Part shown: positions 1-12,800 of the stretch, piece after piece
Layout of the letters: each line of letters starts with the position of its first letter
How positions within the stretch are numbered: the stretch's first letter is position 1
Assembly: GCA_028583405.1 (NCBI GenBank)
Contig: JAPTMU010000117.1
Location: 533,825 to 597,824 of the forward strand
Length of the DNA: 64,000 nucleotides
Source of the DNA: Pogonophryne albipinna
Taxonomy: Eukaryota; Chordata; Actinopteri; Perciformes; Artedidraconidae
Direction of reading: 5' to 3'
Notes under the pieces: generated by a model
Seen by the model: only the letters and a program-made list of their open reading frames with translations
Told to the model about the DNA's origin: nothing
The model's database searches: none
Position numbers and translations under genes: made by a program

Positions 1-936
1 AACCGTGTATACAACTCAAAATGTGTCTTCGGTCAATGTGACTGATTTCGATGGAGCAGGTCACATATGCTTTATAAACAGTCAAATCAGGAACACAACA
101 CAAAGGTTAAAGCTATTCAACGCTTGGGAAACTGGACTTCACCTTGGAAACTAAGTGGGCTTAGAACAATGGTATATGAAACAGCCACTACAATGCAATG
201 CTTTTACACATTTTGCAATTTCTGTACTTAAGTAGACTTCTGTCAGAAGGGCTTTGAAGTGGTCAGATAATAACAGGTTGGCAGACTCCTTTTTACTCCA
301 TTATCTGACTCACTGACAGACATATTATTAAAATGTGTCAGCGCAAATTGAGGCAAGCACATCAAATCGTGCTTCTTTTTCTTAATCCAATGGATTTCGA
401 TTTGTAAAAGCCAATTTTCGAAGCCATTTTAAAAGAGATAAAGATTGGCTCAGATGGTGATGAATTAAGGCGGAAATCTTACTAAAAGATGCAGAAAAGG
501 AGAGTTATGTTTTGTCTTTGGTTTCCATGAGGACTTGCGGTGAGGGGGAGGAAGAGACCGGCAGCGGTTCAGACACTAAGGTGAGGCGAGGAGGAGTGTG
601 AGAAATAATTATTTTCTCAGAACGAGCCAACAAAGAGTAGAGTAGCTATTGTACTGCTGTGTGAAATTAAATTATCTGACTAGGAAATGTATGATCAGCC
701 CTGAGGCAACACATGAGTAGCCATTCACTGACAGTTTGTTAATGAGAAACCAAATTATGTTTCCCAGAAGAAAAAAAATCTACTTGTGGTGATTGAACCT
801 GTTGGGTTGCTATAATGTGCTTCATTACATGTTAACACCAAAAGAGGAAGGTGTTTTTTTACAATCTATATGGTGTTATATGGCTGCACCATTCTGGCCC
901 ATATTTTGAAAATAATTTCCATTCAAGGATGAACAG
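1..936. other. Non-coding flank, no gene seen
   Basis: I see no open frame with protein-family character and no complete repeat here. It is AT-rich ordinary sequence downstream of tcf20. It could include tcf20 3' UTR if the gene has a further non-coding exon, but nothing in the sequence proves that. Confidence 0.5.
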
Positions 937-2660
937 TTAAAGGTGGGGTATGTAAGAATGGAGGAACCAGCTCGAGTGCGCTAGAGCAGGGGTTCCCAAC
1001 CTTTATTGTGCCAAGGACCAGCAGATCCATTAAAAAAGAAAATCGCGGACCGGTTGTCAATTTTAACTGATTTTAATATTTACTCACCAGCAGGTAGCAA
1101 CAGAGGCTAATTGTATGTAACAGCCTGAACAAATACTAGAACAATATGTCCATCCAAAACATATTAACAACGTTTAAAAAAGAACCGGTGTCGTTTTTTG
1201 GTTTTGGAAAACCAAAAAAACGACGTTATTCAGTTTTTAAGCCAAAACGGGAAAACAGATAAATCAACGTTTTGGTTTGGTTTGTATGATTTACGGATAA
1301 TCCAGTGAATGCTGGGAAAACGAGGAGGCGCATTATGAAGGAGATGTCCGGTCGCCAGGGTGTGTGTGTGTGTGTGTGTGTGTGACACTGGCATTTGTTT
1401 TCAGAAGATATTATGATAGTGTTGTTCGTTCCGGTGCACTCAGACAGCATTTAGCACTACATCGAGATTAAGATTAAACTATAAGTTTTTTTGGGAATAC
1501 CCGCATATAGGCTACCTATGGAGTTAGCCAGATGTGTGTAAATTACTGTTCATGGTCATTTGAAAACAAATGCCGGTGTCGGACAGACACAAACACACCG
1601 AACACACAGAGCTGAGCAGAGCACATACACACACACACATCATGCACCTTGCTGGACATCTCCTTCATAAAACTAATAAAAGGGGGAGTAATCGGGCAGT
1701 TCGATGTGTGTAGAGGTGTGTGTGGTTAACACGTAGCAGCCTGCAGTCACTCGCTGTTCTGATGAAGGTAAACACAGCGAAGGCGGTGCGTAAAAAGGCA
1801 CAGCTCTCGGCGCGCTGGTGCTGCACTTCTCAGAGGCGGAGTATACGTCCCGCTGCCTCCTGATGCTGCAGCCATTTCATGAAGTGAAGGAGGTTTTCCT
1901 TCTATAAAACAGCTGCGGGCAGCAGATACCGTGAGAGTCCCGGACACAAATTCATAGATCAAGGCAGACCGGTGCTTAAACAAATAGCTCTACACCCCTG
2001 GCTGACATGTCCTTAAAATGAAGTCTGAGTTTGAAATATATCTCAAATAATGTATGCACTGCCATTTCCCCACATTAACATAGCAGTCTGTAATTAAACG
2101 GTTGTCTCCTGTACGCTCCTCTTTCTACTTGGTGCACTGGTAACTTTCTCGTGCGCACAAGAGGCTGATCCGCCGAATCCCTCGGAACATAAAATATTTG
2201 TATATATTTATAATTCTGCAAATATTACGATAAACTCATAGCTATTTCGCGGACCGGCAGGAACACCTCCGCGGCCCGGTACCGGTCCGCGGACCGGGAA
2301 TTGGGAACCCCTGCGATAGAATATGAAAATACACAACCGGAAAAAATCTGCCCCTTCCTTCAGACTTCCTTACAGAGCCCCTCCTCCAACACACACAAAC
2401 GCACTCATGACCAATGAGGGCACGAGATAAGTTTGTGCACAGATGGAAGGCTGACAGGCAGGTAGGCCATCCAGTTACTTTAGCCGGGCCGGCTCAGATG
2501 ATTGGTCGTGCTTTTTACAGCGCCACGGCTTCCACAGATGATATTTGTTTATGTATTTATTGTCAAAGCATTTCATGTATTCATTGCTATCGGGATGTTA
2601 AGCATTCCATGGAATATAACAAAACGTGTTTCTGAAGTGAATTACCTACCCCACCTTTAA
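937..2660. mobile_element. TTAA-flanked MITE, copy 1, split by a hAT insertion
   Basis: The left end starts TTAAAGGTGGGGTA and the right end finishes TACCCCACCTTTAA, giving inverted termini flanked by TTAA. A second, uninterrupted copy lies at 14511-14895 and aligns across both halves, for example the stretch around GCCACGGCTTCCAC. Copy 1 is interrupted at 987-2313. TTAA at both ends fits piggyBac-type target duplication, but the family assignment is inference. Confidence 0.8.
987..2313. mobile_element. hAT-type element nested in the MITE
   Basis: The termini are CAGGGGTTCCCAAC on the left and the near-complement TTGGGAACCCCTG on the right, with GC-rich CGCGGACCGG subterminal repeats at both ends. 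It is flanked by CGCTAGAG (979-986) and CGATAGAA (2314-2321), a decayed 8-bp duplication. The intact MITE copy at 14.5 kb has CGCTAGAA once at this point, so the empty site is known. No transposase frame is visible, so it is non-autonomous. It contains a short (TG)n at about 1360-1383. Confidence 0.8.
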
Positions 2661-3038
2661 TCTACATTTTACGGAAATCGAAATATTGACTAGTGCAACG
2701 GTCAAATTGCAGAACATATGTAAAAGAAAACATTTAATTAAAGAGTTTTTGAGTTGTAGAGCTATCACAGGCTACACATAATGTTCTAGAAAACTTAACA
2801 ATACATATTTGTTTGGTACGGTTAATACAAATAAAATAAAAATATGATCATTTTAAATATATTTTTAAATGATAATGAAAAGGAGGCAAAAATGACCAAT
2901 CCCTGCTATATAGTTCTGAAAATATCTGTCAAAATAATGCCAATAAGTTGTTTTTTTTATATTGTGCAGCCCTTTTTCCATACATTTCTTTGTAAGTAAG
3001 ATTAATAATCACTTGGCGTACCACACACACAAATACAG

Positions 3039-3698
3039 CAGGGTTTTCGTTAGCCGGTAATTACCGTTTTTTAGCTGGTAACATTTATAAAAAACCGGCC
3101 GGTCAAAATGTCCGATAATAATTAGGGATGCTCCGATCGATCGGGCCGCCGGTCATTATCGGCCGATATTCACTCTTAATAGTTTGATCGGTGCTCTCTA
3201 TAAAGGCCGATCAGGAGAGCTGGGTCTGAGCGAGATGGACATAAACGAGAGTGAAGTATAACCGGACGCGAGAGAGAGATCAGATCAGCTGCTGAGTCTG
3301 ACTGAGACAGGCAGCTCTGAGCACCTGAAGCCCCGCCCACTGTTGAGAGGGAGAGAGAGAATCCGTTTCTCCCGTGTTATTGTTCAAAGTTAATGTAAAC
3401 TTTTGAATAATGTACTTCATCTACTACAAGTAGTTTGTTTGAATGTAATAATTATGTTGTGTTTGTTGTTCGTGGAAGCGTATCATTTATTGAAAAATGA
3501 ATCTGAATTTTTCGATCTGTCATTAAGTGAGTTTTAAACATCAGCATATCCGGTCATAGTCCGGCAATTACCTGCTAACGGAAACTCTGCTACACAATTC
3601 TTATTATTATTATTGAAACATGACCGGTAATTTGTCCGGTAAAATCAATTATTTCCGGACACTTGACCGGCAAGAAAAGAATCCTAGCGGAAACCCTG
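3039..3698. mobile_element. hAT-type MITE abutting the tcf20 terminal exon
   Basis: The left end is CAGGGTTTTCGTTAGC and the right end CCTAGCGGAAACCCTG, imperfect 16-bp inverted repeats. Flanks are AAATACAG and AAATAGAG, a 7/8 match for an 8-bp hAT duplication. Inside, from about 3123, is a stretch starting TAGGGATGCTCCGATCGATC that resembles the end of another hAT family, so the element may itself be composite. No coding capacity is seen. Confidence 0.75.
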
Positions 3699-3785
3699 AA
3701 ATAGAGGTACACAAGCACACACACACAACAGAGTCCAAACTTACAGCTCCATGACTCCTGTATCTCTCCTTCTTCTGCGTTTCTC

Positions 3786-3845
3786 TCAGCCTCTCTCTGA
3801 CTGCTCCAGGTAAACTGACTTGGGTGGCCGAATGCTCTGAGTAAA
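3786..3845 (-). CDS. tcf20: tcf20 terminal coding exon
   Basis: After a CTTCACTCAG acceptor this segment encodes 19 residues, [19 protein letters not shown], then TGA at 3788-3786. EQSERG is the family C-terminus, which fixes the frame and the stop. A consensus-like donor GTAAGT lies at 3744-3739, 41 nt after the stop, so the exon may be spliced to a further 3' UTR exon that I could not locate. Confidence 0.9.
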   Translation of the reverse strand, partial: FTQSIRPPKSVYLEQSERG

Positions 3846-6800
3846 CTGAGTGAAGGAGACAGAAAGAAAACAGTTTGGGGTTAGAGGAAGGGATTGAAGA
3901 AGTGATTAAAAACACTGAATGGGTGGTGATGAGGACTTTCACTGAGTTTCTTAAAGCAAACACCAACCTCTCTTCCTTTACCTTGTGCTTCGGACACCGC
4001 AGTGAGAAGTTATCTTCGTTCAGAGAACAATCTGGAAGGGGGAGCAGAACATATTAGTACGACACTAGAATTCATCTAATCATCATAACATTTGGTGGAT
4101 TTGTTCAATGGGTGGGTGATAGGCCTACCAAAGCCTCCCTGTGTTGATCTATTGAAGACATTTGGAGTTTTTCTCGCATGCCACTTCGACGAATGAAGAA
4201 TCAAAAAACATTAAAAAAGTAAGGAAGAATTGAAGTAAATGTCGGCAGCAGTGTTTCCGCCAGACCAGGGCTGAGAGGGCGTCCACCCCGAGAGCGCTGG
4301 GTGGGGGTGACGTCACGTTGTGTCACGTGACTTGAATTTTGAATTGAGCAGTCCCTTAAGTTATTGATACTATCTCTGTACGTATTAGTGATGGGAATTC
4401 CGGCTCTTTTTAGTGAGCCCAACTAAAATAGCCGGCTCTTTCGGCTCTCCACAATTTACCACGGAGCCTCAGTTTCGCCGCTGCGAGGCTCCGGCGCTCG
4501 CAGTTCACGCGCGTGCTCCACTAGCACCCCCCGTCAAGGCTCGCCGGCAGTACACTTTCCGTCACAGGAACACGCTTTGCTGGCAGCGAAAATAATCCCA
4601 CCAGACTCCTTTGCCCCTCCAACAGAGGGATGCCCTTGTCCTTTTTCCTTTTCGTAATTTCAAGCGATAAAAACTTGATCCTATTCCGAATTATTTATTT
4701 TTTGGACGCCCTCGGCTCGAGTTCAGGACGTTCCGAGCTGAATAAGAGCGTCAAATTACGGCAAGACGCCCCCCTGGCGGAAACGCTGGTCGGCAGCAAT
4801 AATATACCAAGACACGCGTAATCAAATTCTCACACAAATCGTGCAGGATTTCCCCAAGTCCCACCTATCTGAGACTTTCGTATAGTTTTGCTTTTTGACA
4901 CAAACTTCAATGTATTTCTCTGTGTTTTGGATTTTCATCGTGAGGGCATGCGGGAAAAACAACCTATTCTTCAAAAACTCAAGGTAACAAGTAATCAATC
5001 ATTTTGGAGGTGAAGTATTCCTTCCTTGCTTTTAGTAAATGCATCCACTCACCTGCTTCAATAGCACACAGGTAATGGTAGCGAAGTGTGCAGCCTTTAC
5101 TGTAGCAGCCCAGGGTCGATCCGACCATGTCACAGTACGAGCAGCACTGAGCAGAGAAACAGACAGAAGAAATCAATAAACCCATAGTATAATCCACACA
5201 CAGTAGTACGAACTTATTCAAATTGTATATTTGGAATGATTATTATTCATTCATGTTATTATTTACATATCTAGAACTCTCTTCTTAACCCATGAACAGG
5301 TAACAAAATATGAATATCTGAATTAAAGATAAATGTAGTTGTATTACCCCACAGTCTAACCCAGGGGTGTCAAACTCAAGGCCCGGGGGCCAAATCCGGC
5401 CCGCGACTTCATTTTCTGTGGCCCCATAAGAGCTTGCAAAGAATATAATATGTTTATTATACGGTTACATGCTACTTTACAGAAGCACGTTGCCCATAAA
5501 CTACATGTCCCACAATGCATCTCAAATTTGACTTTTTTTCTCAGAATTTGTCTTTTTTTTCAAAATATTCCAGAATTTGTCTTTTTCTCAGAATTAGATT
5601 TGTTTTCCTAAATTTTACTTTCTTTCTCAAAATGTCACTTTTTTTTTGGCTTTTCTTTTTAAATCATTTTGTGACATTCTCACTGAAGAGACTTGCAATT
5701 ATTTGCCCTAGACTTCTGCTTTCAGACGTAGTTAATTATGAAGTTATTACCATATCCCATAATAATCCAATGCAGAGAAAAAAATGTCATATAATACATT
5801 ATTTTATATACATAAAATATTTGTATATGTATTTTTATATAGTGTTAAAGTTACAACTGGCCCTTTGAGTGCAGCCATAATGCTGATGTGGCCCGTGATG
5901 AAATTGAGTTTGACACCCCTGGTCTAACCCCACAAAAACACACACCCTATAACTACACACCCATAAGTCCGATACCATGTTGTATTATTCATTTTCTTCC
6001 GTTCCCCTGTTTTGTTTTGCCTAAGTCTTACTTTGAGAAATGGTCTTTTCTGTGTGTATATATGAAGCTGTCCTTTTCTTCACCTGTGCTGTAATAACTT
6101 AATCAATTATACCAAAAACAATATATAGCTGAGCATTTGTTGTGTCTTTTATTTACATTAATGATGTGACCATCTATGTGTCCTGTAGATATTTAATTGT
6201 TCTTTTTACTGCACTGTTAGTGTACAGTTTTACTATTATGCTGCTGTGTTTATTGTATTTTTGTAACTCTGGCACAACGATTTCCTTCGGGATAAATAAA
6301 GTCTTATCTTTAAAAAATATCCCCAAAATGAAAACAGATGCAGAGGCCACTCACTGTTTCTCTGGCACCATCTAGTGCCTCCTGCAGGCCGTACAGTCTC
6401 CCATTGACAAGATACACTCCACTGGTCCACACGATGCATCCTTCGTGCACCCACAGCTCCTCGGGGTCCATGGGCATCTGAGGCAGCTGGGCCAGTTGTG
6501 CCAAGGGCCCTAAAGAATCCAAAGCTGGTGGAGGAGGCTGGAAAGGAAGGGACGCCTTGCTGTTGGATGGCACCATTCTGGGGGAATCCTCACTGGATTT
6601 GTGCCTCCTTTTAAAGCGAGGATGCGAGGTCAGCTTTCTGTGTTGAGGTCGCTGTTGAGCGTCGTCCATCGGCTGTTGTTGCTGGATTTGCGGTGGCTGT
6701 GGTTGTTGCTGTTGGTCCATCTCGAAGTCTGGCTCTCTCTTAAGCGTAGGGATAGGCCGGATGTCTAGATTCATGTCCCATGTTAGAGATGTTGTTTTAC

Positions 6801-9800
6801 TGATGTAGGAGGAAGTGGAGGAGAAGGAACAGGAGGAAGAGGAAGGGGTGGTATTGAACTGGCCAGTCATGTGCATCATCATTTCCTCTCTTGGCGGGGC
6901 AGTTCTGACTGTTTTAATGAGAGGTATTGGGTTTGACTCTAGGTTGATGTTGTAGTGGCTCTCAGCTGGGGGCTTGGTGAACTGAGCCTCTTGTGTTTGC
7001 ATTTCTTGAATTATGTTCGAAGAATTTGAGTCCATGTCCAAGTTTGGTCCCGTTTTGTTTGCACCCGTGGCCGCTTGACATTGTCGGAGTTGAGGCTGGT
7101 TCTTGGGGAGTCTTGCGGCGTATTCAGCCGGATAGAAAGGTCCGTAGAGATCACCGAGGTGTTTGTAATTCGCCCATTTTTGACACAGGCAGCAGAGCAG
7201 GCGGCCCGAGTGATTGGTCTCTGTGATCACCGGGCCTGAAACAACATGGTCGGACGAAGGGAGAGCTTTTCCCGACTGAAGTGTAGTTACCTCATCGTCT
7301 GAATCCCTTTCCTCTGCTTCTTTGTCTCTCTTAGACGACTGCGAGGAAAGAGCGGAGGTCAGTAGACAATCAATTCCACTCCCGCTCGCTTTCCCCCCGG
7401 CTTTCATTTTCTCTTCCTCGCCGTTTACAATGGTGCACACCGCCCCAATCTCTGGTACTTTGTTCTCCACATGTATGTGTGGGATAAACGGGCCCTTTCT
7501 ATTTGAATCTCCACTTGTGTTGGGGCTCCCTCCGCCCCCTGAAGGTGTATCTGGGTCTTCTTTAGCCCTCGATGCTGCCGTTGGTGCCGCCACCCTCCTC
7601 CTCCTCCTCTGTCGACCTCTTGCTTCCAGCGACCCATCTTCATTTTTCACGCCTCTTCGTCGCTGGCGTACAGGTTTGACCTCGACCACCGGCTGCGTTT
7701 CCTCGCTCTCTACATCCACTTTCACTATCTGGGTTAAAACCGGCGGGGTCAGCGGGGGAGCAGTATCATCGTCTGCAAGAGGGGGATCTTCAGGAGGTGG
7801 GGGTGAGCTGCAGGTGGTCTGACCATATGGTGGTGATGTAGCTGGAGTTGTAGTTGGAGTGGCCAGAGTAGCACTTGGAGAAGTGCTTTGACCCTGGGTT
7901 TGGGGCTGGCTTTGCACTGGTGATTGGCCTTGACCCTGGGCTCGTTTTTGTTTATTCACACTCCCCACGGGCCTGCCCTTCTTCTTGCCAGATGGGAAAT
8001 AGCCTTTGGGCACAGAACTGTCCGAGTGCTTAGAGTCTTGTGGCGACATACTAGACCTAGAAGAGGACACCTGATGCCTATTCATGTGTCCTTGGCCATG
8101 GTGGGGAGAGGTGGATCCGTAGTAATCGCTCCTGGGATAATCGTCAAACCCAATGCCAGATTCTTGAAGTTTCTGTCGCAAGAGGTTATCAGCAGACTGC
8201 TCTCCTCTTCTGGTTTCAAGCTGCTGGTAAGTGTTGGTGAAATGTTGAATGTCTGACAGAGCGGATGAAGACGGAGGGGGGGAATCCTGGACTGGGCGAA
8301 GAAGAGGCGGAGGAGGGGGTAAAGGTCCGAGCAAAGCAAAATCCTCCTTGTCGCCAGACCCTGACGCCACGGCGGATCCTAATCCAAAGTCAAAGTCTTG
8401 TTTTATGGTTTGGGACGTGTGATGGGGGTCACATGGGTAGGCAGTCGGAGGTAAAGGACCAGCCTCATCAATCCCTCTGAAGGGAATCATATCATTTAAT
8501 GAGTGACTTTCATCCATGTAACTATCATCGCCAGCGGAAACCCTGGGGAAATGTGTCAAGTCTTGGTCCTGCGAGTCATTATACGAAGGTATTTCGGAGT
8601 GAGGGAAACCTGGGTAATGATTTGACTCGTCATCAACGTGGCCTGCCGGCTTTCTAATATTTGGTGTGATTTTCTGCACTATCGCCTCCAGCTTCAAACC
8701 TCGTCCTTTCCTGTGTGTCAAAGCCTTGGTGTTTCCACTCGTTGGAGATAAAGGTTGTGAATATGTGTTTTCTCCAGACAAAGGGGAAGAAAGCCTGGGA
8801 CATGGGATATCTGAACTGGATGAGTCGTCTTCATTGTGATGGCTTGACTCAGACTGAGCCCCGGGGGAGTGGTGAGAATTTGTGGCAGCCCTTTGCTGGG
8901 AGGCTTCCTGGAGTTGCCTTTTGGCGGGAATAGGGGAGATAAAAGAACGAACTCGTCTTCGCAACATCAGCGCATTTGTGTCTCCAGAACCGCCAGCTTT
9001 AGTCGGCCGCTGTGGAGTGGAGTTCATTTCTGCAGGAGGCTTAGTGGGAGGAGGTGGGAGGGGATGTTTGGGAAACTCAGGTTCAGCTGCATTTTGGGGA
9101 GGAACAGGGATGTGTGAAGCTACAGGAGGAGGAAGGGGGGGAGGCTGTGTTCTGTAAAAGGAATCTCCCTCCTTTATTCTCGCGCCTTCTCTTCCAGAGT
9201 GTGTCGACTCCCACATTTTCAAATCAAAGAAAGCGCTCTGTTGATGGAGAGAAGTTTTGCTCCCAAGTTGTTCACCCGGCATTTCACTTTGTAAGATTCT
9301 CTGCCTCTGCTCTGATTGGCCGCCCTTATGTCTTCCTGGAGACAAACCGGGCTGCATCATCATCTCCTTTGACGGCCTGTTCATCGCTTTCACCCAGTCA
9401 TTCATGTCGTGGGGGTGATGAGGGGGGCCGCGGGGGTGGGGATACATTTGAATCTTATTTGCAGACTGAGGGGATAAATTGTGGTATGGATGGTGGGAAG
9501 GAAAATGGGGGTTACTGCGTGGCATCATATTCCCTTCTCTTGCGTCTCCAAATCGATATCCGGGAAAACTGCCACCGCTGCCAGTTGATAAATCGACACC
9601 GTGAAGATAGGACTGATGCCTCGGAGGTGAAGATAAAGGGTTAGTGTTCGACGGATGAGAAGACAAGGGTGTTACATCAACATTACCTCGCCTATAGGGG
9701 TCAGCATTCATTACAACAGATGAATGAACGGACTTGGAATGATACTCTAGATCAGCCTCATTAGCTCCTCCATGATGATCACTTTCTTTCAATACCGTTT

Positions 9801-12800
9801 CCATTTTGACCACTTGTTTCTCCCCAATATCTTTTCTGCTCAGATCATTGGCTGCTGCTGGAGAGGAAAATGGCTGTTGAATCACACTCTGACTTTTCTC
9901 TCTTTCCCTTTCAATTTCCCTCTCTGGTGTACTGCGTCTGTTTGGCGACACATCACAAATGACGGAGCGCCGCTCTGATGGGGCTAATATGGATGATTTC
10001 TGAGACTCAGCTTGACCAATGTTGCCTGTTAGCGGCTCTGGCTCTTGCAAAAGGAGTTCCTGCACAGCGGAGGACGGCGTGGAAACGTTAGATAAGGCTT
10101 TTCTCTGTGGGAGAGAATAGTCTGCTAAGTTGATGTGTTTTGTCGGGGGCTGCTCAGACGCTGCAGCCTGTGTTAAATGGCTCTGGGACCCACCCACTTC
10201 AGATTTCTGAGCATTTTGCAATATCTTAGGAATAGCCACTTCTGACTTCACTGACAAATGAGCATCTGTGGAAAATTCTGGCTCATTCCCATGTCTCTGG
10301 TTTGCATGTGGGGGCTTTCCAGAACTCCCCATTTGTCCAGAGTGACCCAAAGCTTCAGCTTCTCCATACAGGTTTCTGCTTTGAAACTGTTGTTGAGCTT
10401 GGAGATGGGCAGGAAATGCCTGCTCTGGTCTGCCATAACGTCTATCTAAATTGTAACCTTGAAGAACCTCTTGTAAGAGGCTTGGAAATTGCTGGGAATT
10501 ATCTTCGTGACCTTTAGCTCCTTGTCCTCTCTTTACCAAAGCCTCTGCTGCAGGACCAGCATCTTTAGAGCCATAACAAGCTTGTGATTGCTGGTACCCT
10601 AAATATCTGGAATTTGATTCTGCTGGGCCAGCCCGCCCTCTGTTTTTCATTGATAAATCGGAGCCATATGTTGATTCTGGATAGCCGTATTTATTCGGTC
10701 CAGATTGGGGAGGGTTTTGAGGCCGTCCAAAATTAGATTTCTGGGAATATAAACTCAGATCCACACCTTCCTCCCCGTTGTGACTGCTTTCTCTTTTACA
10801 CGTTTTTTCTTCTAAACAGTTGTCCTTGCTTTTTTCAGCTTGACTTCCCACTGAAACAATCACACCAACACTCTGCTGTTCCTCCGACTGGAGCTTTTCT
10901 CCCCTCTCATTACTGTGTAATCTGGATGCAGTGTGCAAACTCTCTTCTTTGTCCTGACAGTTTTGTGGATTGACTCCTCCATCTCGCTGCCTTTGGCTTC
11001 TGCCCCTTCCTGTTTTTTCAACTTCACTTTCATTTTTGATGACTTCATTATTTATTTCTGCTGTCTTCCTATGGCCACCTCTGTGGTCATTATATCTTAG
11101 ACCAGGCGCTGAGACACTATTTGGCTGCTGGGGAGGAATATTAGAGGAGGGGGGTGAGGAAACTTGAGGTGTTGAACGTGAAGTGTGGCCGGTCTCTGAT
11201 GACTGACATCCAAAGGAGGGAGATGCTAATGAAGAAGGAGCTTCATTTGCTTTTGTTTTAGACACATTTGGTTCTTTTGACCGCAAATCTGAGGTTTTTA
11301 CAGCTGATGCTTGCCCAGTATGTCTCTGTGAGAGAGGTCGATAACCAGTGGGTTCAGATCCACTGCTTGCGCCGCTCATCTGCCTTATTCTTCCATGTTC
11401 ACCCTCAGAAAACTGCTCCTCACGCTCCACCTTGGTCCCAGTCGAGCCTCCAGCCGACATCAATGAGGAGTCTTCATCAGCACCAGCATCTAAGCCGACA
11501 CCATCCCCGATCCCCAGCGCACTTCCATCTTTAACCGTGCTCGTGCTCGAGGCTGCGCTTGCATTTCGACTCCTCGGTTGCGATGGTGCCTGATGAATAT
11601 GCCCCGTGTCTTTCCCTTTCTTCTGCGAAAGCATTGAGTCGGTGAGGAGCATGTGCTGAACTGTGTTTGGTAAATTGGCTACTTGTGAACTCAAGGCATT
11701 AAGACTATTCAGGGCAGAATCCTGCAGTTTGTCAAGTGGGGAGGATGAATAAATAGAGGCGCCCTCCTCTCGAGATCCCATTCCTGGGCCGAGACCTAAT
11801 TTGATGCGGCCTGTTGGAGGAAGGCTACTCCCTCCAACACTCAAACTGTGAGCTTTATGACTGCCACTGCTACCACAACTACTGATGCTGCTGTTGGAGT
11901 TGGGCGTGGGACTCAACTGTGGCATGGTCTGCAGTAATCTACCTTGACCATGGCTGCTACGGGGGTTTGATGTAGGAGGATGCGAAGGGCCGTGACCTGA
12001 GGGGTGGCCATGAACATCTGAGACACCCATCAAAGGGGAAGGAGAGGAGCTACAACTGGGGGAATGCACTGCAGAGGCAGCTGGTGACGGGTTCGAAATT
12101 GGGCTGAAGTTTTGGTTAATTTGAGTTTGTTGAGCATTGGGATGCATTGGGGATTTGGCTATTTCTTGAGATGCTGCTTGAGGTATACTGGGATTGGAGG
12201 CATGATGATGTTTAGCGTAAACAGAGCCTGGCGACGGGCCCTGGTGCTGCATCTTGAGCGAGTTGTCATAACCTACCCCTAAATTGTGCTGTGAGTTGCG
12301 GTGCTGTAGTGTGGCTTGCTTGTGAAGTGAAAGTGTCTGTGGGGAATATCCGGGATAATTCGCAGCATGGTAACTCTGTTGAATGCTCTCCATCTGCCCC
12401 ACGTTGTTAGCAGCAACTGCCCCGGAGATTGAGTTTGAATTGGCGTTGAGGCCAGGCGAACTGTTGACTTTGGGATCGAACCCGGCACTTGCAGCCCCGT
12501 CGAGATACCTCTGCGGAGGCGGGCTGTACATTCCTGACGACGCTGCTGTGGATGCCGCACCCTGTGGAGAGTAGTGTGGGTACTGGGGGGTCATCCTGTG
12601 CCCGGAGTGGGGGTAGCTTCGATGCTGCTGCTGCTGCTGCTGCCCGTGGTGGACAGTCGGGAAGGTTTGTCCAAGTTGGCGATGCTGCATCTGAGATCCG
12701 GGCACTGCCTGCATTGCAGCGTTCTGACTCATATTGTACTGATGAGAGGGAGAAAACGCTCCGGCACCAGCACCTCCACCAGGACCAGCACTGGATCCAT

